The notes under the pieces are model-generated. The model did no database searches. It was not told the DNA's origin and was given only the letters and a program-made list of their open reading frames with translations. From Mastigamoeba balamuthi (lineage: Eukaryota; Evosea; Mastigamoebida; Mastigamoebidae), in assembly GCA_902651635.1 (NCBI GenBank), contig CACRSC010000065.1:20153-84152 (forward strand): a DNA stretch of 64,000 bases, read 5' to 3'. Positions 20,793 through 32,486 of the stretch are shown here, in pieces. Positions within the stretch are counted from its first letter, which is position 1. The number at the start of each line of letters is the position of its first letter. Both the position numbers and the translations under genes were made by a program.

Positions 20793-23700
20793 ATGAGCAC
20801 AGCAGGCCGGGGCAGGTGGCAGGGCTCGGCGGTGGCCGTGGCCGTGGTGGCGCTGGCGCTGTGCAGCTGTGGCGCCGTGCAGGTGGCAGACGACTTCAGT
20901 TCGTACACTAACAACAGCATCGGCTGTCCTAACTGGCTCCCTCCTTCAATGGTAGCGTTCCCGATTCCCTCACATCGGCCAACAGTAATCTTCAGTTCGT
21001 TTTTCCGGGCAGGGGTGGCGCGTTATTGACGGCGAGTACACGTACACGAACCCTGCCGGCGACCGCGCTCTGGTCCGGCACGTGGCTGCGCGGGTGGCCC
21101 GCGACAGCTCGGCCACTACTCGAGTGCGAGTGCTGCGGCGTGCTCCGGGCGCACCCGTCGGGTGGGGCGTCGCAGGGATCGCTCTCGTGGCAGACGCGAG
21201 CAACTACTGGGCGTTGCAGATGGTCGAGCAGCCGGTCACCCACACCCACTTCGTGGAGCTGAGCGAGGCCGCCGAAGGGGTGTGGCAGGCCGAGAGCACG
21301 CCTTTCCTGTTCGTTTTTCGCACCATTCACGATCACGCACAGCACGTCACGGGGAGATGGTCGAGTCGTGGATTGAGCCGGGATGGCAATGGGAGTTCGG
21401 CGTGTACTACACCATGACAATGCAGCTGCTCCCTCAGACGGGATCCGTGCTTGTGCGGGCCCGCATCTCCAACGCCACAAGCACTCACGTTAAGATCACC
21501 TTCAACATCACCAACCTCTCGGTACGCCTTCATTCCCTCAGTTTATACGCACTATCGTACTCAGCCCGAGCTGTACAGAGCAACGCAGTGGTGATGGGAA
21601 GGACGGCACTGTCGATCGGACTGCTGCATGCCAGCTGGGACTCTGTGGTGTCCAGTTGGTCGCAGCCATCGTCATTCTCCAGAGACATCCCTCCATACAC
21701 ACCCCCAATGGCCGGCTGCTCTGTGGACGGATGGGACCAGCTGCCAGCAACAGGGTTCTTCCGGACGACCAAGGTGGGTGACAAATGGTGGATGGTGGAC
21801 CCCCAGGGAAGCCCGTTCTATGCCGTGACAACGGACCACGTCAACTACAACGAGCACTTCTGCGAGGCGTTGAACACGACTCCGTATCACAACAGCGCGG
21901 AGAAGAAGTATGGGAGCGAGAGTGCGTGGAGCGATGCACAGATCAAGCGTCTGAACAAATGGGGCTTCAACTCTCTTGCTGCTGGACACAGTTCGAGCCT
22001 CGAGTACAAGGGGCTTCCCTGGATTTCCTGGCAGAGCACAGGCGACTTCACTGTTCTGTTTAGCGCCATTTCTCCGTCTACAACGTGGACAGGATTCCCG
22101 AATGTCTTTGATTCTAGATGGGAAGAGTTCCTTGTGGTTCGTTTTGCCGAGCTGTTCGACCTAAAGGACGATCCGTGGATCATCGGTCATTTTGTGGACA
22201 ACGAGCTCGAGTGGTGGGGCCGCATAGAACAGAACTGCTACAGAGAATGGTGCATGTTCAACCAGGTGTGGTCGCTGCCCGCAGAGCACTCGGCAAAACG
22301 GCGGTGGGTTTCGTTCCTGCAGGCTCAATTCCCTGGATACCTGCTGGATGCAATGAAGACGCACTGGAACGTCACGATCCATTCCGTCGATGACCTACTC
22401 GCACACACTGTACCTTCAATTCCGTTATCAGACTTGGGCGTCGAGGTCACAAGGTTCGCACCCGAAATTCCATTTTATCGAACCGAATTTGACTACCAAT
22501 TCGAACACAGACAATTCGTGCGTCTCGTGGCAGAAAACTACTTCGGACCCATCTCGAGGGCTCTCAAGGCTGCTGACCCAAATCACATGTACTTCTGTAC
22601 TCGCTGGCCAGGGGCAGCTCCTGGCGTGCTTGACATAGCAGGCAAGTACTGCGACGTGGTCACATTCAACTTTTACCCCACCATCGACCCGCTCTTCGGT
22701 GTCCCCGACACGGTGATCAACCAGCTCACGACGTGGTACAACAGCAGCGGGTCCAAGCCTCTCATGATCACCGAGTGGTCGTTCCCTGCCCTGGACGCTG
22801 GCCTGCCGTCGGCGCACGGCGCGGGGATGCGAGTGACGAACCAGACACTCAAATCACGGTGCTTCATGTTCCTGCGGTCTGTGTTCATGGGGCTGCCGTT
22901 CATTGTGGGAGACAGCTACTTCATGTTCATCGACGAGCCGGCGCTGGGCATCTCGAGCACGTTCCCCGAGGACTCGAACTACGGGCTGGTGGACGTGAAC
23001 GACAACGAGTGGAGCGAGCTTGTGGCGAGCTGTTCCAAGCTCAACCCCCAGGCGTGCAGGCGGCACGCACACGGGCCCCTGGACAGGTGGATCAACCCGG
23101 TGCACAGCGCTGTGCTGGACGAGGACAGGCCAGAGATCGCTGTCGCGAACGAGTCGGCTCCGTTGGCCGCGGCGTCGCGAGGACTGTCAGCGATGTTCTC
23201 GGGGCCAAAGGGGGAGATCGCGGTGTCTCTGGCGTACAAGGGCGTGGCGCTGGGGAACCTGACGGCAGCGCTGTGGCTGAAGGACGGGGCGAGCACGCAG
23301 GGGTTTGTTCCGACAAAGGCGCGAGTTGTGGGGGTGAGGCGGGCGAGCACGGGGGCGTGCGACATCGACGTGGGCCTTCAGTACCGGGCAGAGGGGATAG
23401 AGGTCGTTGTGCGTGCGACGCTGCCACCGGATGGGACGGGGAAGCAGGCGTGGGTGGCACTGCGTGTCCTGTCGATGCAGAACTCGAGGAACGACAACCG
23501 CTCAGTCTCCCTCGCTGCTGCCAAGTTTATCTTCGTTTCTGAAATCGGGCCAGGGAGCAGCCCCGTTCAGGTGCCATATACCTACTACTGGCAAATGGGA
23601 GCAGGTACTGCGGACGAATCCACCGGCGTTGGCGTGGGAATGTGGTATATCGGTACCCACATGGTGGCAGATTCGGAAGATGGCAATATCTATGCCGCAG

Positions 23701-24086
23701 AGGAGACCAACTCCCCTATTGTGCCATGCGGCCATAAGTGGTCTAGGGTTTCACAAGCCTCTGAGACTGCTTTTCTATTCCCTTTCACGAACGTGCCGTG
23801 GGAGGGGTTCGAGGCCGCTCGTATTTCACTCCAGGCAGAAGCAGCTGTCCCAGCTATCGTACCTCCGCCAATGCCCAATGACCCAGAGCTGTCACAGTCC
23901 TCTGAGTGGCATCCACCCACGTCGCTCTGCTCCTCCTCTGCATCATTCTCAGGGCACCATCCGGCGAGCGCATCCTCGCAGTCGTACAGTCCCATTGTCT
24001 CCTCAACACCGTCCCGTGCACGGTGCCTCTTTCCTCTGCAGACCGTTACTCTTTGCGTGCTGACCACATGTGCACTGCAAATGTAA
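20793..24086 (+). CDS. Secreted GH50-like (clan GH-A) glycoside hydrolase, copy A
   Basis: Five exons give an exact 1,023-aa frame: 20793-20951, 21013-21295, 21343-21521, 21579-22453 and 22511-24086. A signal peptide (VAVAVVALALCSCGAVQ) is followed by a beta-sandwich, carbohydrate-binding-like domain and a TIM barrel. Catalytic motifs of clan GH-A are visible: FVDNELEWWG (acid/base Glu) and PLMITEWSFPALD (nucleophile Glu). The stretch TGFFRTTKVGDKWWMVDPQG is typical of beta-agarase-type GH50-like enzymes. A hydrophobic C-terminus could be a GPI or membrane anchor. It probably cleaves an external polysaccharide; the substrate is unknown. Intron 2 has a GC donor (GAGA|GCACGC), proven by alignment to copy B, where the same intron starts GT. 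Tandem paralogue of the next gene. Confidence 0.88.
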
Positions 24087-24344
24087 GAACTAATTTGAAC
24101 GCTGAGTTGTCGGTGTATCTGCGACTAAACAACTATTTCCACAAATATCTCAATGGTTGCGCTGCGCGTTTCCTCAAGGGTGTTGCTCCAAGTACTGGTG
24201 CCGGAATATGCGTGCTCATGTCCTTGGCTTTTCTCTGTAGTCTGACCGTTGGTTGTTACCGTTGTTAGATACGTTCGATTCTCGTCCCCTCAGACACAAA
24301 ACAGTTCATCCTGAGCGGTTGCAGTCTCCCGATCTCGTCTCTGG

Positions 24345-27300
24345 ATGCACTCGGCAAGCAGGATCAAGCCCGTGGCGGGGTGGTGCGTATGCGTCGGATT
24401 GCTGTCGGCGATCGCACTGGCCCCTGCACCGTGCAGCGCTGTGCAGGTCACTGACGACTTCGGCTCCTACCCCAACAACAGCATCGGAGGCCCCAACTGG
24501 CTTCCCCCCACCATGGTGCGGCGCTCCCCATCACTCGCGCCCGTGCCAGTCGCCCATCCGATGACTTTTTATGCGAGCCACGGCACCGCAAGGGCAAGGG
24601 GTCCCCTTCTGCACCTTGGGCATTTTTGCGCCGTTTTCTCAGCGATTTCGGGCAATCAGGGGTGGCGCGTCATCAATAGCCAGTACGTGTACGACAACCC
24701 CTCTGGCGACCGCGCCTTGGCTCGCCACATCAAAGCGCACGTGGCCCTCGACTGCTCGACGTCTGCGCGCGTTAGGGTGCTGCGGCGTGCTCCATCAGCA
24801 GCTGGGACCGCGTGGGGGGTTGCCGGGATAGCCATCATGGCCGACTCCAAGAACTACTGGGCCCTGCAGCTGGTGGAGAAGCCCATCACCCACGAGCACT
24901 TCGTGGAGCTCGGCGAGTACGCAAATGCAGTGTGGCTTGCACAAGGTTTGTCTTCGGGGCCACACACAGAGAGCGTCTGATCTACCATTCAGGCAAGCAC
25001 GGAAAGATGGTCGAGTCGTGGATACAGCCGGGGTGGAAATGGGAGTTCGGAGTGTACTACACCATGGCAATGCAGCTGCTTCCTCAGACGGGCTCCGTGC
25101 TTGTGCGGGCCCGCATCTCCAACGCCACCAGCACAAACGTTAAGATCACCTTCAACATCACAAACCTCTCGGTGCGCCTTCATTCCCTCGGAAGATTCAC
25201 AGTCTCGCACTCATCCCAAGCCGTACAGAGCAATGCAGTGGTGATGGGAAGGACGGCGCTGTCGATCGGGGCACTGCACGCCAGCTGGGACTCTGTGGTG
25301 TCCAGATGGTCGCAGCCATCGTCATTCTCCAGAGACATCCCTCCCTACACACCCCCAATGGCCGGCTGCTCTGTGGACGGATGGGACCAGCTGCCAGCAA
25401 CAGGGTTCTTCCGGACGACCAAGGTGGGTGACAAATGGTGGATGGTGGACCCCCAGGGAAGCCCGTTCTATGCCGTGACAACGGACCACGTCAACTACAA
25501 CGCGCACTATTGCGAGGCGCTAAACACTACGCCGTATCACAACAGCGCGGAGAAGAAGTATGGGAACGAGAGTGCGTGGAGCGATGCACAGATCAAGCGT
25601 CTGAATAGATGGGGCTTCAACTCAATTGCCACGGGACACAGTTCGAGCCTCGAGTACAAGGGTCTTCCATTTCTTGTTTGGCATAGTACCGGGCAGTTCA
25701 CTCAGTACTACAGCAGCATTGCTCCCAAGACTACGTGGACGGGATTCCCGAATGTTTTCGACCCACAGTGGGAGGAATTCCTGTTCTTGATGTTCGGACA
25801 GTCCATCGACTCAAAGGATGACCCGTGGATCATCGGTCATTTTGTGGACAACGAGCTCGAGTGGTGGGGCCGAGTAGAGCAGCACTGCTACAAGACGTGG
25901 TGTATGTTCAACCAGGTGTGGTCGCTGCCCGCGGAGCACTCAGCAAAGCTGCGGTGGGTGTCGTTCCTGCAGCAGCAGTTTCCTGGAAGCCTTCTGGATG
26001 CTATGAAAACGCACTGGAACGTCACGATCCGCTCCGTCGCGGAGCTGCTGGCACATAACACGTCCTCAACTCCTCTCACAGATGTTGGGATCGAAGTCAC
26101 AAGGTTCCAATCCTTCATTTCTGTGTTACAAACACTGAGCTATTGTATTCAGGCAGTTCGTGCGCCTCGTGGCAGAAAACTACTTCGGACCCATCTCGAG
26201 GGCTCTCAAGGCTGCTGACCCAAATCACATGTACTTCTGCACTCGCTGGCCAGGGCGCGCCCCAGACGTTATGGATATAGCGGGGAAGTACTGCGACGTG
26301 GTCACATTCAACTTTTACCCCACCATCGACCCGCTCTTCGGTGTCCCCGACACGGTGATCAACCAGCTCACGACGTGGTACAACAGCAGCGGGTCCAAGC
26401 CTCTCATGATCACCGAGTGGTCGTTCCCTGCCCTGGACGCTGGCCTGCCGTCGGCGCACGGCGCGGGGATGCGAGTGACGAACCAGACACTCAAATCACG
26501 GTGCTTCATGTTCCTGCGGTCTGTGTTCATGGGGCTGCCGTTCATTGTGGGAGACAGCTACTTCATGTTCATCGACGAGCCGGCGCTGGGCATCTCGAGC
26601 ACGTTCCCCGAGGACTCGAACTACGGGCTGGTGGACGTGAACGACAACGAGTGGAGCGAGCTTGTGGCGAGCTGTTCCAAGCTCAACCCCCAGGCGTGCA
26701 GGCGGCACGCACACGGGCCCCTGGACAGGTGGATCAACCCGGTGCACAGCGCTGTGCTGGACGAGGACAGGCCAGAGATCGCTGTCGCGAACGAGTCGGC
26801 TCCGTTGGCCGCGGCGTCGCGAGGACTGTCAGCGATGTTCTCGGGGCCAAAGGGGGAGATCGCGGTGTCTCTGGCGTACAAGGGCGTGGCGCTGGGGAAC
26901 CTGACGGCAGCGCTGTGGCTGAAGGACGGGGCGAGCACGCAGGGGTTTGTTCCGACAAAGGCGCGAGTTGTGGGGGTGAGGCGGGCGAGCACGGGGGCGT
27001 GCGACATCGACGTGGGCCTTCAGTACCGGGCAGAGGGGATAGAGGTCGTTGTGCGTGCGACGCTGCCACCGGATGGGACGGGGAAGCAGGCGTGGGTGGC
27101 ACTGCGTGTCCTGTCGATGCAGAACTCGAGGAACGACAACCGCTCAGTCTCCCTGACAACAGCTCGGTTCGGCTTCGTCTCCAAGGTCGGGGGCTCCCCG
27201 GCAAGCAACGTCCGCGTTCCTCCGGCACCGTACACGTCCTTCTGGCAAGTAGGGTCTGGCTCGCTGGATGTCTCAACCAATACTGGCGTTGGGATGTGGT

Positions 27301-27665
27301 ATATCGGGACGCACATCGTTGTGGGCCCCGACGGCGTGAACACGTACGCGCTGGAGACCGCCATCTCGTCGCCTGTCGTTGGGCGTGGCCAGCAGTGGGT
27401 CAGGTCCCCTGCTGCCTCTGGCACTGTGTTCTTGTTCCCCTTCGCGGGTGCGTCCTGGAATGGCTTTGAGGCTGCGCGTACAGCACTGCAGGCAGAGGTG
27501 GCTGTGCTGGCTGCAGTGCCGCCTCCTCTGCCTGGCGTGCCTGACGTGCAGTCGTCGCAACACCCCGAATCGGAGTCGAAGAAAAATGGCTCCGCGGTGG
27601 TGGCAGCACTGATCGATCCCGTGCTGGTGGTTGCTGCTCTCTGGTCGCTCGTCTCCAGCAGCTAA
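24345..27665 (+). CDS. Secreted GH50-like (clan GH-A) glycoside hydrolase, copy B
   Basis: Same exon plan as copy A: 24345-24515, 24660-24945, 24993-25171, 25229-26103 and 26153-27665, an exact 1,007-aa frame. A signal peptide (VCVGLLSAIALAPAPCSA) leads into the same sandwich and TIM-barrel domains. Acid/base FVDNELEWWG and nucleophile LMITEWSF are kept. Exon 4 has the same length (875 nt) in both copies. The C-terminus (SAVVAALIDPVLVVAALWSL) is a strong GPI-anchor-like signal, so this copy may stay at the cell surface. All introns are GT-AG, including intron 2. An 869-bp stretch (26286-27154) appears identical to copy A while flanks have diverged, which points to gene conversion. An AATATC word lies 200 bp upstream. 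Confidence 0.88.
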
Positions 27666-28021
27666 CCGCCAGCGGCCCCGACAAGCCCCGTGCGGAGAGC
27701 ACGGAACCCCTCCGCGGCGGCGGAGACCGACCGACGGCAAGCATGTCAATAGAATTTTGACTTGGTCCGTTGCATTTTCTCGTTCTTCCGAAACGTGCAG
27801 TTTCGAGGAGATGCTCTTTACCGGCGGTTGCGTCTCAAGATGCGGTGCTTGAACGCGCTGGTGGCTCCACCGCGGGGGGATGCGGCGCATAAAACTGGAA
27901 TTTGAACCTGGCTGCGTTCATTAATGCCGGCCCCACACAGAGTGCTGAGTGTGGGGTTCTGATATCTCGGAACAAATATCTTCCAGTGCACAACTTCGGG
28001 TCCTGCTGAGCGGCGCCCTCG
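27666..28021. other. Intergenic region with hairpin and promoter words
   Basis: No gene in these 356 bp. An 8-bp stem (CCCCACAC at 27931-27938, GTGTGGGG at 27949-27956) with a 10-base loop is followed by GATATC (27961-27966) and AATATC (27975-27980), 42-61 bp before the next ATG. Confidence 0.55.
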
Positions 28022-29396
28022 ATGGGGGGGCTCGACAGGATGCGCCGCACGATGTGCGCCGACGGCCGGTGGAAGACCGCTGCGGGCGCCGTCCTGGTGG
28101 CGCTGATCTGCGCGGCCGTCGTGCTGAGCTTCGTGCCCTCGTCCCCCGTGCAGCTCTGGCTCTACGCCATGTTCTCCTATGTCACCGACGCGCCCTGGTA
28201 CACGGGCTCCACGCTCTTTGTCCTCTGCTACGTCCTCACCGTGCTCCTCAGTGCGTCCTTCCCCGTCTCTTTCCGGTTTTTCCCTCATCTCTCCGGCCCT
28301 TGCGCGCTTCGCTCTCCCAACGCAGTTAAAGTGCAGCAGCGGGAAATTTAACCCGCCGCCGGCTTATTTTTTTTTGCTGACTGGCGGGCGCCCCGCTGCA
28401 GTGCTGCCAGCGACGCCGCTGAACCTGGCAGCGGGGTTCATCTACGAGATATGGCTGGGGAGCGCGGTGAGCGTGGTGGGCATCTCGCTGGGGGCGCTGG
28501 CGGCGTTTGTGCTGGGCCGCACGCTGATGCGCGAGTGGGCGGCCAGGCGCATGCGCGAGAGCCCCATGCTGCGCGCCCTCGACAGGGCCGTCTCGTCGCA
28601 GGGCTTCCTCATCGTCTTCCTGCTGCGCCTGGCGCCCGTCGTGCCCTTTGCCATCTGCTGCTACGCGCTGGGCGCCACGAACGTGCCCTTTGGCGTCTAC
28701 GCCGTCGCCTCTGTGCTGGGCCTCTTCATCCGTGAGTCACCCGCGCCCCCCAAGCCCCAAGGGCACACTCGCCCTTCGCTGTTTCCCTTCTCCTCCTGAT
28801 GAGCAATTTCCGGAGCCACACCATACACTGACGGTCCGACCCCCCCGCGCGCGCGACCAGCTACGGTGGCCTACTGCTACCTGGGGACGCTGATGAAGGA
28901 CCTCAAGGACATCTGGGCTGACGACACCAGTGCGCCCCCCACACCGCTGCAGTTAAGTTGCACGCAAGGGGGCACTGAAATTCCACCCCCTGCAGGCGGC
29001 AGCAAACTCAACAAGATCCTCGGACTCGCCGCCATCGCCACCGTCACCGTCGTGGCCATCGCCATCATCGCCTATGGTACGTGCTCTGCAGCCCGTCGCT
29101 GTGGAGGACTCCCCCCCCACCCCCCACTGAGAGCTTTGCTGCTGTGCGCAGTAACAAAGAGAGCGCTGGACCGGGCGATGGCGGAGGAGCAGACGGGCGA
29201 CGTGGAGCTGGGGCGCAGGGCCGACGACAAGGAGAAGGACGAGGACGGCGACCCCGTCGTCCGCATGTCGCCCTCGGTGCTGCCCGCGCACGTGGAGACG
29301 CGCGCCGTGGTCGAGATGCCGCTGCTGATGCACTCGCGAGACTCGCCAACGGTGCGGCAGGGCTCGATGCGGTCGTCCACAGCCCCGGCCACCTAA
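28022..29396 (+). CDS. VTT-domain (SNARE-associated/TVP38-TMEM64-like) membrane protein
   Basis: Five exons give an exact 317-aa frame: 28022-28250, 28402-28731, 28861-28929, 28996-29076 and 29152-29396. Hydrophobic segments include AAGAVLVALICAAVVLSFV, GSTLFVLCYVLTVLLMLPAT, a segment through AVSVVGISLGALAAFVLGRT, and a last helix LGLAAIATVTVVAIAIIAY. The VTT (DedA-like) core is clear: LPATPLNLAAGFIYEIWLGS, then FLIVFLLRLAPVVPFAICCY and YCYLGTLM. This family includes TMEM41B, VMP1 and TVP38, several of which move lipids between membrane leaflets at ER/Golgi. The C-terminal tail is hydrophilic and acidic and should face the cytosol. Which subfamily it belongs to cannot be told by eye. Confidence 0.9.
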
Positions 29397-29596
29397 GGCC
29401 ACGCGGCAGCAGCACACCTGCCGCCCAGCCCCCCCCCACGTGCGCGGTGGCGACAACGGGACTTTATCAACACCACAGCACCCCCACCGTGCACACCGTA
29501 ACTCTAACAGACTCGACGTTGGCGCAACCACTTGTGAAAGAGCAAATCAATTGGACCGCGGATCCAGGATTTGCGCGGCGAGAATCTTGGCCACTA

Positions 29597-29602
29597 ATAT
29601 CG
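29597..29602 (+). promoter_or_regulatory. AATATC word upstream of ankyrin-like gene
   Basis: AATATC 46 bp before the ATG at 29648, followed by an AT-rich leader (GGGGTTAATAATATTAAAAA). Confidence 0.4.
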
Positions 29603-29647
29603 CCTGGTTAGTTGAAGAAAAGGGGTTAATAATATTAAAAACCGGCA

Positions 29648-32295
29648 ATGGAGCAGCAGCTCAAGCGGCAGCGCACGGGCCCTCTCGACTCCCCCGCGGG
29701 CGCGGGGGCGCTGGAGACCGCGTGGCTGCTCCGCGGCCACGTCGTGCCGTGCCTGGCGCCCTGCGACGCCGTGCGCCTGTGGGCGAGCAGTGCGGCGCTG
29801 CTGGGCTCGGCCTGCACGCACCGCCTGGGGTCCGCCGCAGGCACCCGCGTCGCCGCCCTCGACCTCTTCGCGTCCTCGTGCCTCGCGGGCGACGCCGCCA
29901 CGATGTCCGCCCTCGTGTCCGGGCGCCGGCGCATCGTTTCGCGGACGCCGGAGCTCGCAACGCTGTGGACCGACGTGAGCGCAGACTCAACTGACTCCCA
30001 CGATATATTCAGATTAATCGCGATTCCAACTTAATTTGATGCTTCGCGGGGATTCCAACTTAATTGGACGCTACGCGGGGGGGCCAGTACCTGGACCCGC
30101 TGTGCCGCAAGGTCGCCGCCGACGACAGACGCGAGGACGTGCTGCGCGTGCTGGACGCGGCTGGCCTCGGGGTCCGCGCGGCCGGGGAGCACCAGCCGAC
30201 CGCCGTCGAGGCGCTGCACGAGGTCTGCCGCCACTCGATGCCCTGCACCATCGCCGCGCTGCTGGGCCCGCGCCTCTTCGACCCCGCCAAGTGGGAGCAG
30301 TCGCGGTCCGTCTACGCCGACCACCTGATCGAGCGTGCCGCGTCGTCTGGCGACCCCGCCGTGCTCCAGCTGCTGTCGGGCCCCCCGCTGTCTCTGGCGC
30401 ACGGCAGCGTCACCGAGTCGGCTCTCCAGACGGCCATCACCAAGGGGGGCGTCCAGTGCCTGCGCGTCCTGACCTCGGCCCCGTACTTTGCTGGCGTGCC
30501 GTCGTCGTACCTGCTGCGCAGAGCCCTCCGCTGCGCCTGCACTGCGGGCGACAGGGGATGCGTCGACTACCTGGGGCAGTTCGAGGGCTGGGACGCCATC
30601 CGCCCCTTCCCCTTTGCCCACGACCTGCTCATCGAGGCCCTCAAGGGCACACCGGAGGCGTTCAGGGCTCTGACGTCGCCGCCGTTCTCGCTGGACGCGC
30701 GCTGCGTGTCGCCAGTCGATGCGGGAGATGCTCTCATCGCGGCAGCACGGGCAGGAAACGAGGCAATCGTTGGACTGCTGAGCGACGCCTCGTTCGGTGT
30801 CGACCACGAGGACTCGGTGGCGTCGTTCGTTGCCGCGGCGGCGTCTGGCAGCGTGGGTGTCATGCGTCGCCTGATGCAGCCGCCGTTCTGCGTGGGACCT
30901 GGCGATGTCGACAGTTGTCACGACGCGGTCCTGTACGTGGCGGAGCAGACGGAGCGCTGGCGGTGGGTGTTCCGCGGGAGGAGACACGTGAGGCTGTCTC
31001 TGAAGCCTAAGTCGCTGCTGTCCTTCTTGTGCTTCAAGGGGCAGTTGGGGGCACTCGAGATGCTGATGCAGCCGCCCTTCCTGCTGGGCTCCAAGGATAC
31101 ACCCGAGAGCAAGAAGGAAGCACTCAATTGGGCATGCAAGAACAACCACCCAGATGTCGTTCGGGCGCTGGCCAAGGCCCCTGCCTCGCTCGGTCAGCAG
31201 GAGGCACAAGAACTCCGGGTTCTGACTGAGGCTATCAAGAACAGACATATCGACGTCGCCAGAGTTCTGGTAGAAACCCCGTATTCGCTGGGCCGAGGAG
31301 ACATCGACGCCTGCACGCTGTTCAAGCATGCCGTCCGCATGTGCGACGCAGAGCTCATTCGTATGGCAGGGAGACCACCGCTGAGCCTGTTCGGACCAGG
31401 GGACGCCAGGGCTGACGAGAACGAGGCGCTGTGCCATGCTCTGGGAGTGGGGCAGAGCGGCCTCGAGGTGGTGCGTGCATTGGCAGAGCCACCGTACTGC
31501 CTTGGGGCAGAGGATGCGAGGGCCCGGAGTTGCGAGGCCCTCAAGGTGGCGTTTGGCAGCAAGAACATGGCGGGAGTTCGGTTGCTGGCGCAGCCCCCGT
31601 TCTGTCTGGGCGCGAGCGATGCGCGGGCGTCGGACAACGCCATTCTGCGCAAGGTGTGCGCAAGTGGCGACGCAGAGGCACTGAAGGTGCTGTCGGAGCC
31701 CCCGTTCTGTCTCGGACACGCGGAGGCGCAGGCAATCAAGGCGATGACTCTCGCGGGACCCAACGAGCGGACACTGCAAGTGCTTACGGAGCCACCGTAC
31801 TCTATGGGGCCAGAGGACGCGAGGGAGGACAACAACAAGGTGCTGCGGGCGGCGTGCAGGAGCGGCAATGCGGCAGTGCTGGCCACTCTGGCAAGACTCG
31901 GGCTCGGCCAGGAAGACGCGAGGGCCGCAGGGAACGAGGCGTTGTTCAATGCGTGCAAATACGGGTGGCTGGATATAGTGGTGGCGCTGGGGAAGGCGCC
32001 GTGGAGTCTGGGGCAGGAGGACGCGCGTGCGAACAAGAACAGGGCGCTGTGGTGGGCTGTCAAAGAGCTGCACGTAGGCGTCGTCAGGCTGCTCGGGCAA
32101 GCGCCGTACTCGCTGACGAGGTCGGACGCGCTCGCTGCGGTGAATAAGCAGTTCGTCCGCGACGTGCAGGAATGGCGCCTCCGGCAAACGAGACGCGAGG
32201 TGGCTGCCGTTTTGCGAGAGAAGCCCTTCTCAATGACAGCAGAGGAGCTCGGGCACGACGAGAAAGAGACAGAATCACGACTGACCTCTGGATGA
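29648..32295 (+). CDS. Ankyrin-like solenoid protein with PPFxLG repeats
   Basis: Two exons (29648-29974, 30088-32295) join in frame to 844 aa. The N-terminal part (LRGHVVPCLAPCDAVRLWAS) recalls an F-box-like helix pair, but this is weak. The rest is about a dozen repeats of 34-38 aa with the pattern N-x-AL-x-x-AC-x-x-G-x-x-x-V-x-x-L-x-x-PP[FY]-x-LG-x-x-DARA, e.g. RALAEPPYCLGAEDARA and RLLAQPPFCLGASDARA. The helix-turn-helix with Gly and Leu at ankyrin-like places suggests an ankyrin-type solenoid, but the PP[FY]xLG turn replaces the usual ankyrin beta-hairpin. Probably a protein-binding scaffold; partner unknown. Intron 1 contains a small direct duplication of its own sequence (GGGGATTCCAACTTAATT-like, near 30008 and 30047). 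Confidence 0.75.
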
Positions 32296-32447
32296 CAACC
32301 CTACGTGTTGCACACGCACCGAGCTTATACTTAATCCGCAACACCAATCACTCGGTCTCTGGCCCTTAGTAATCTCATGATATGCATGCACCCGATTCCA
32401 CAGCGCTCCCTCGGCGGAATCGTGACGCCTGCAGTCTTTCCTTTGGA

Positions 32448-32453
32448 GATATT
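32448..32453 (+). promoter_or_regulatory. GATATT word upstream of calpain-like gene
   Basis: GATATT 34 bp before the ATG at 32487; same recurrent hexamer. Confidence 0.4.
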
Positions 32454-32486
32454 CTCAGGAACCCCAAAAATAGAACGTGGGGAGAG

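Noticed and set aside
24087-24344. Extra small gene between the two hydrolases
   Set aside because: The 258-bp gap holds only the 3' flank and a distant AATATC word; no supported frame.
28022-32295. Operon-like clustering of same-strand genes
   Set aside because: Each gene has introns and most have their own upstream AATATC word; the products do not form a pathway.
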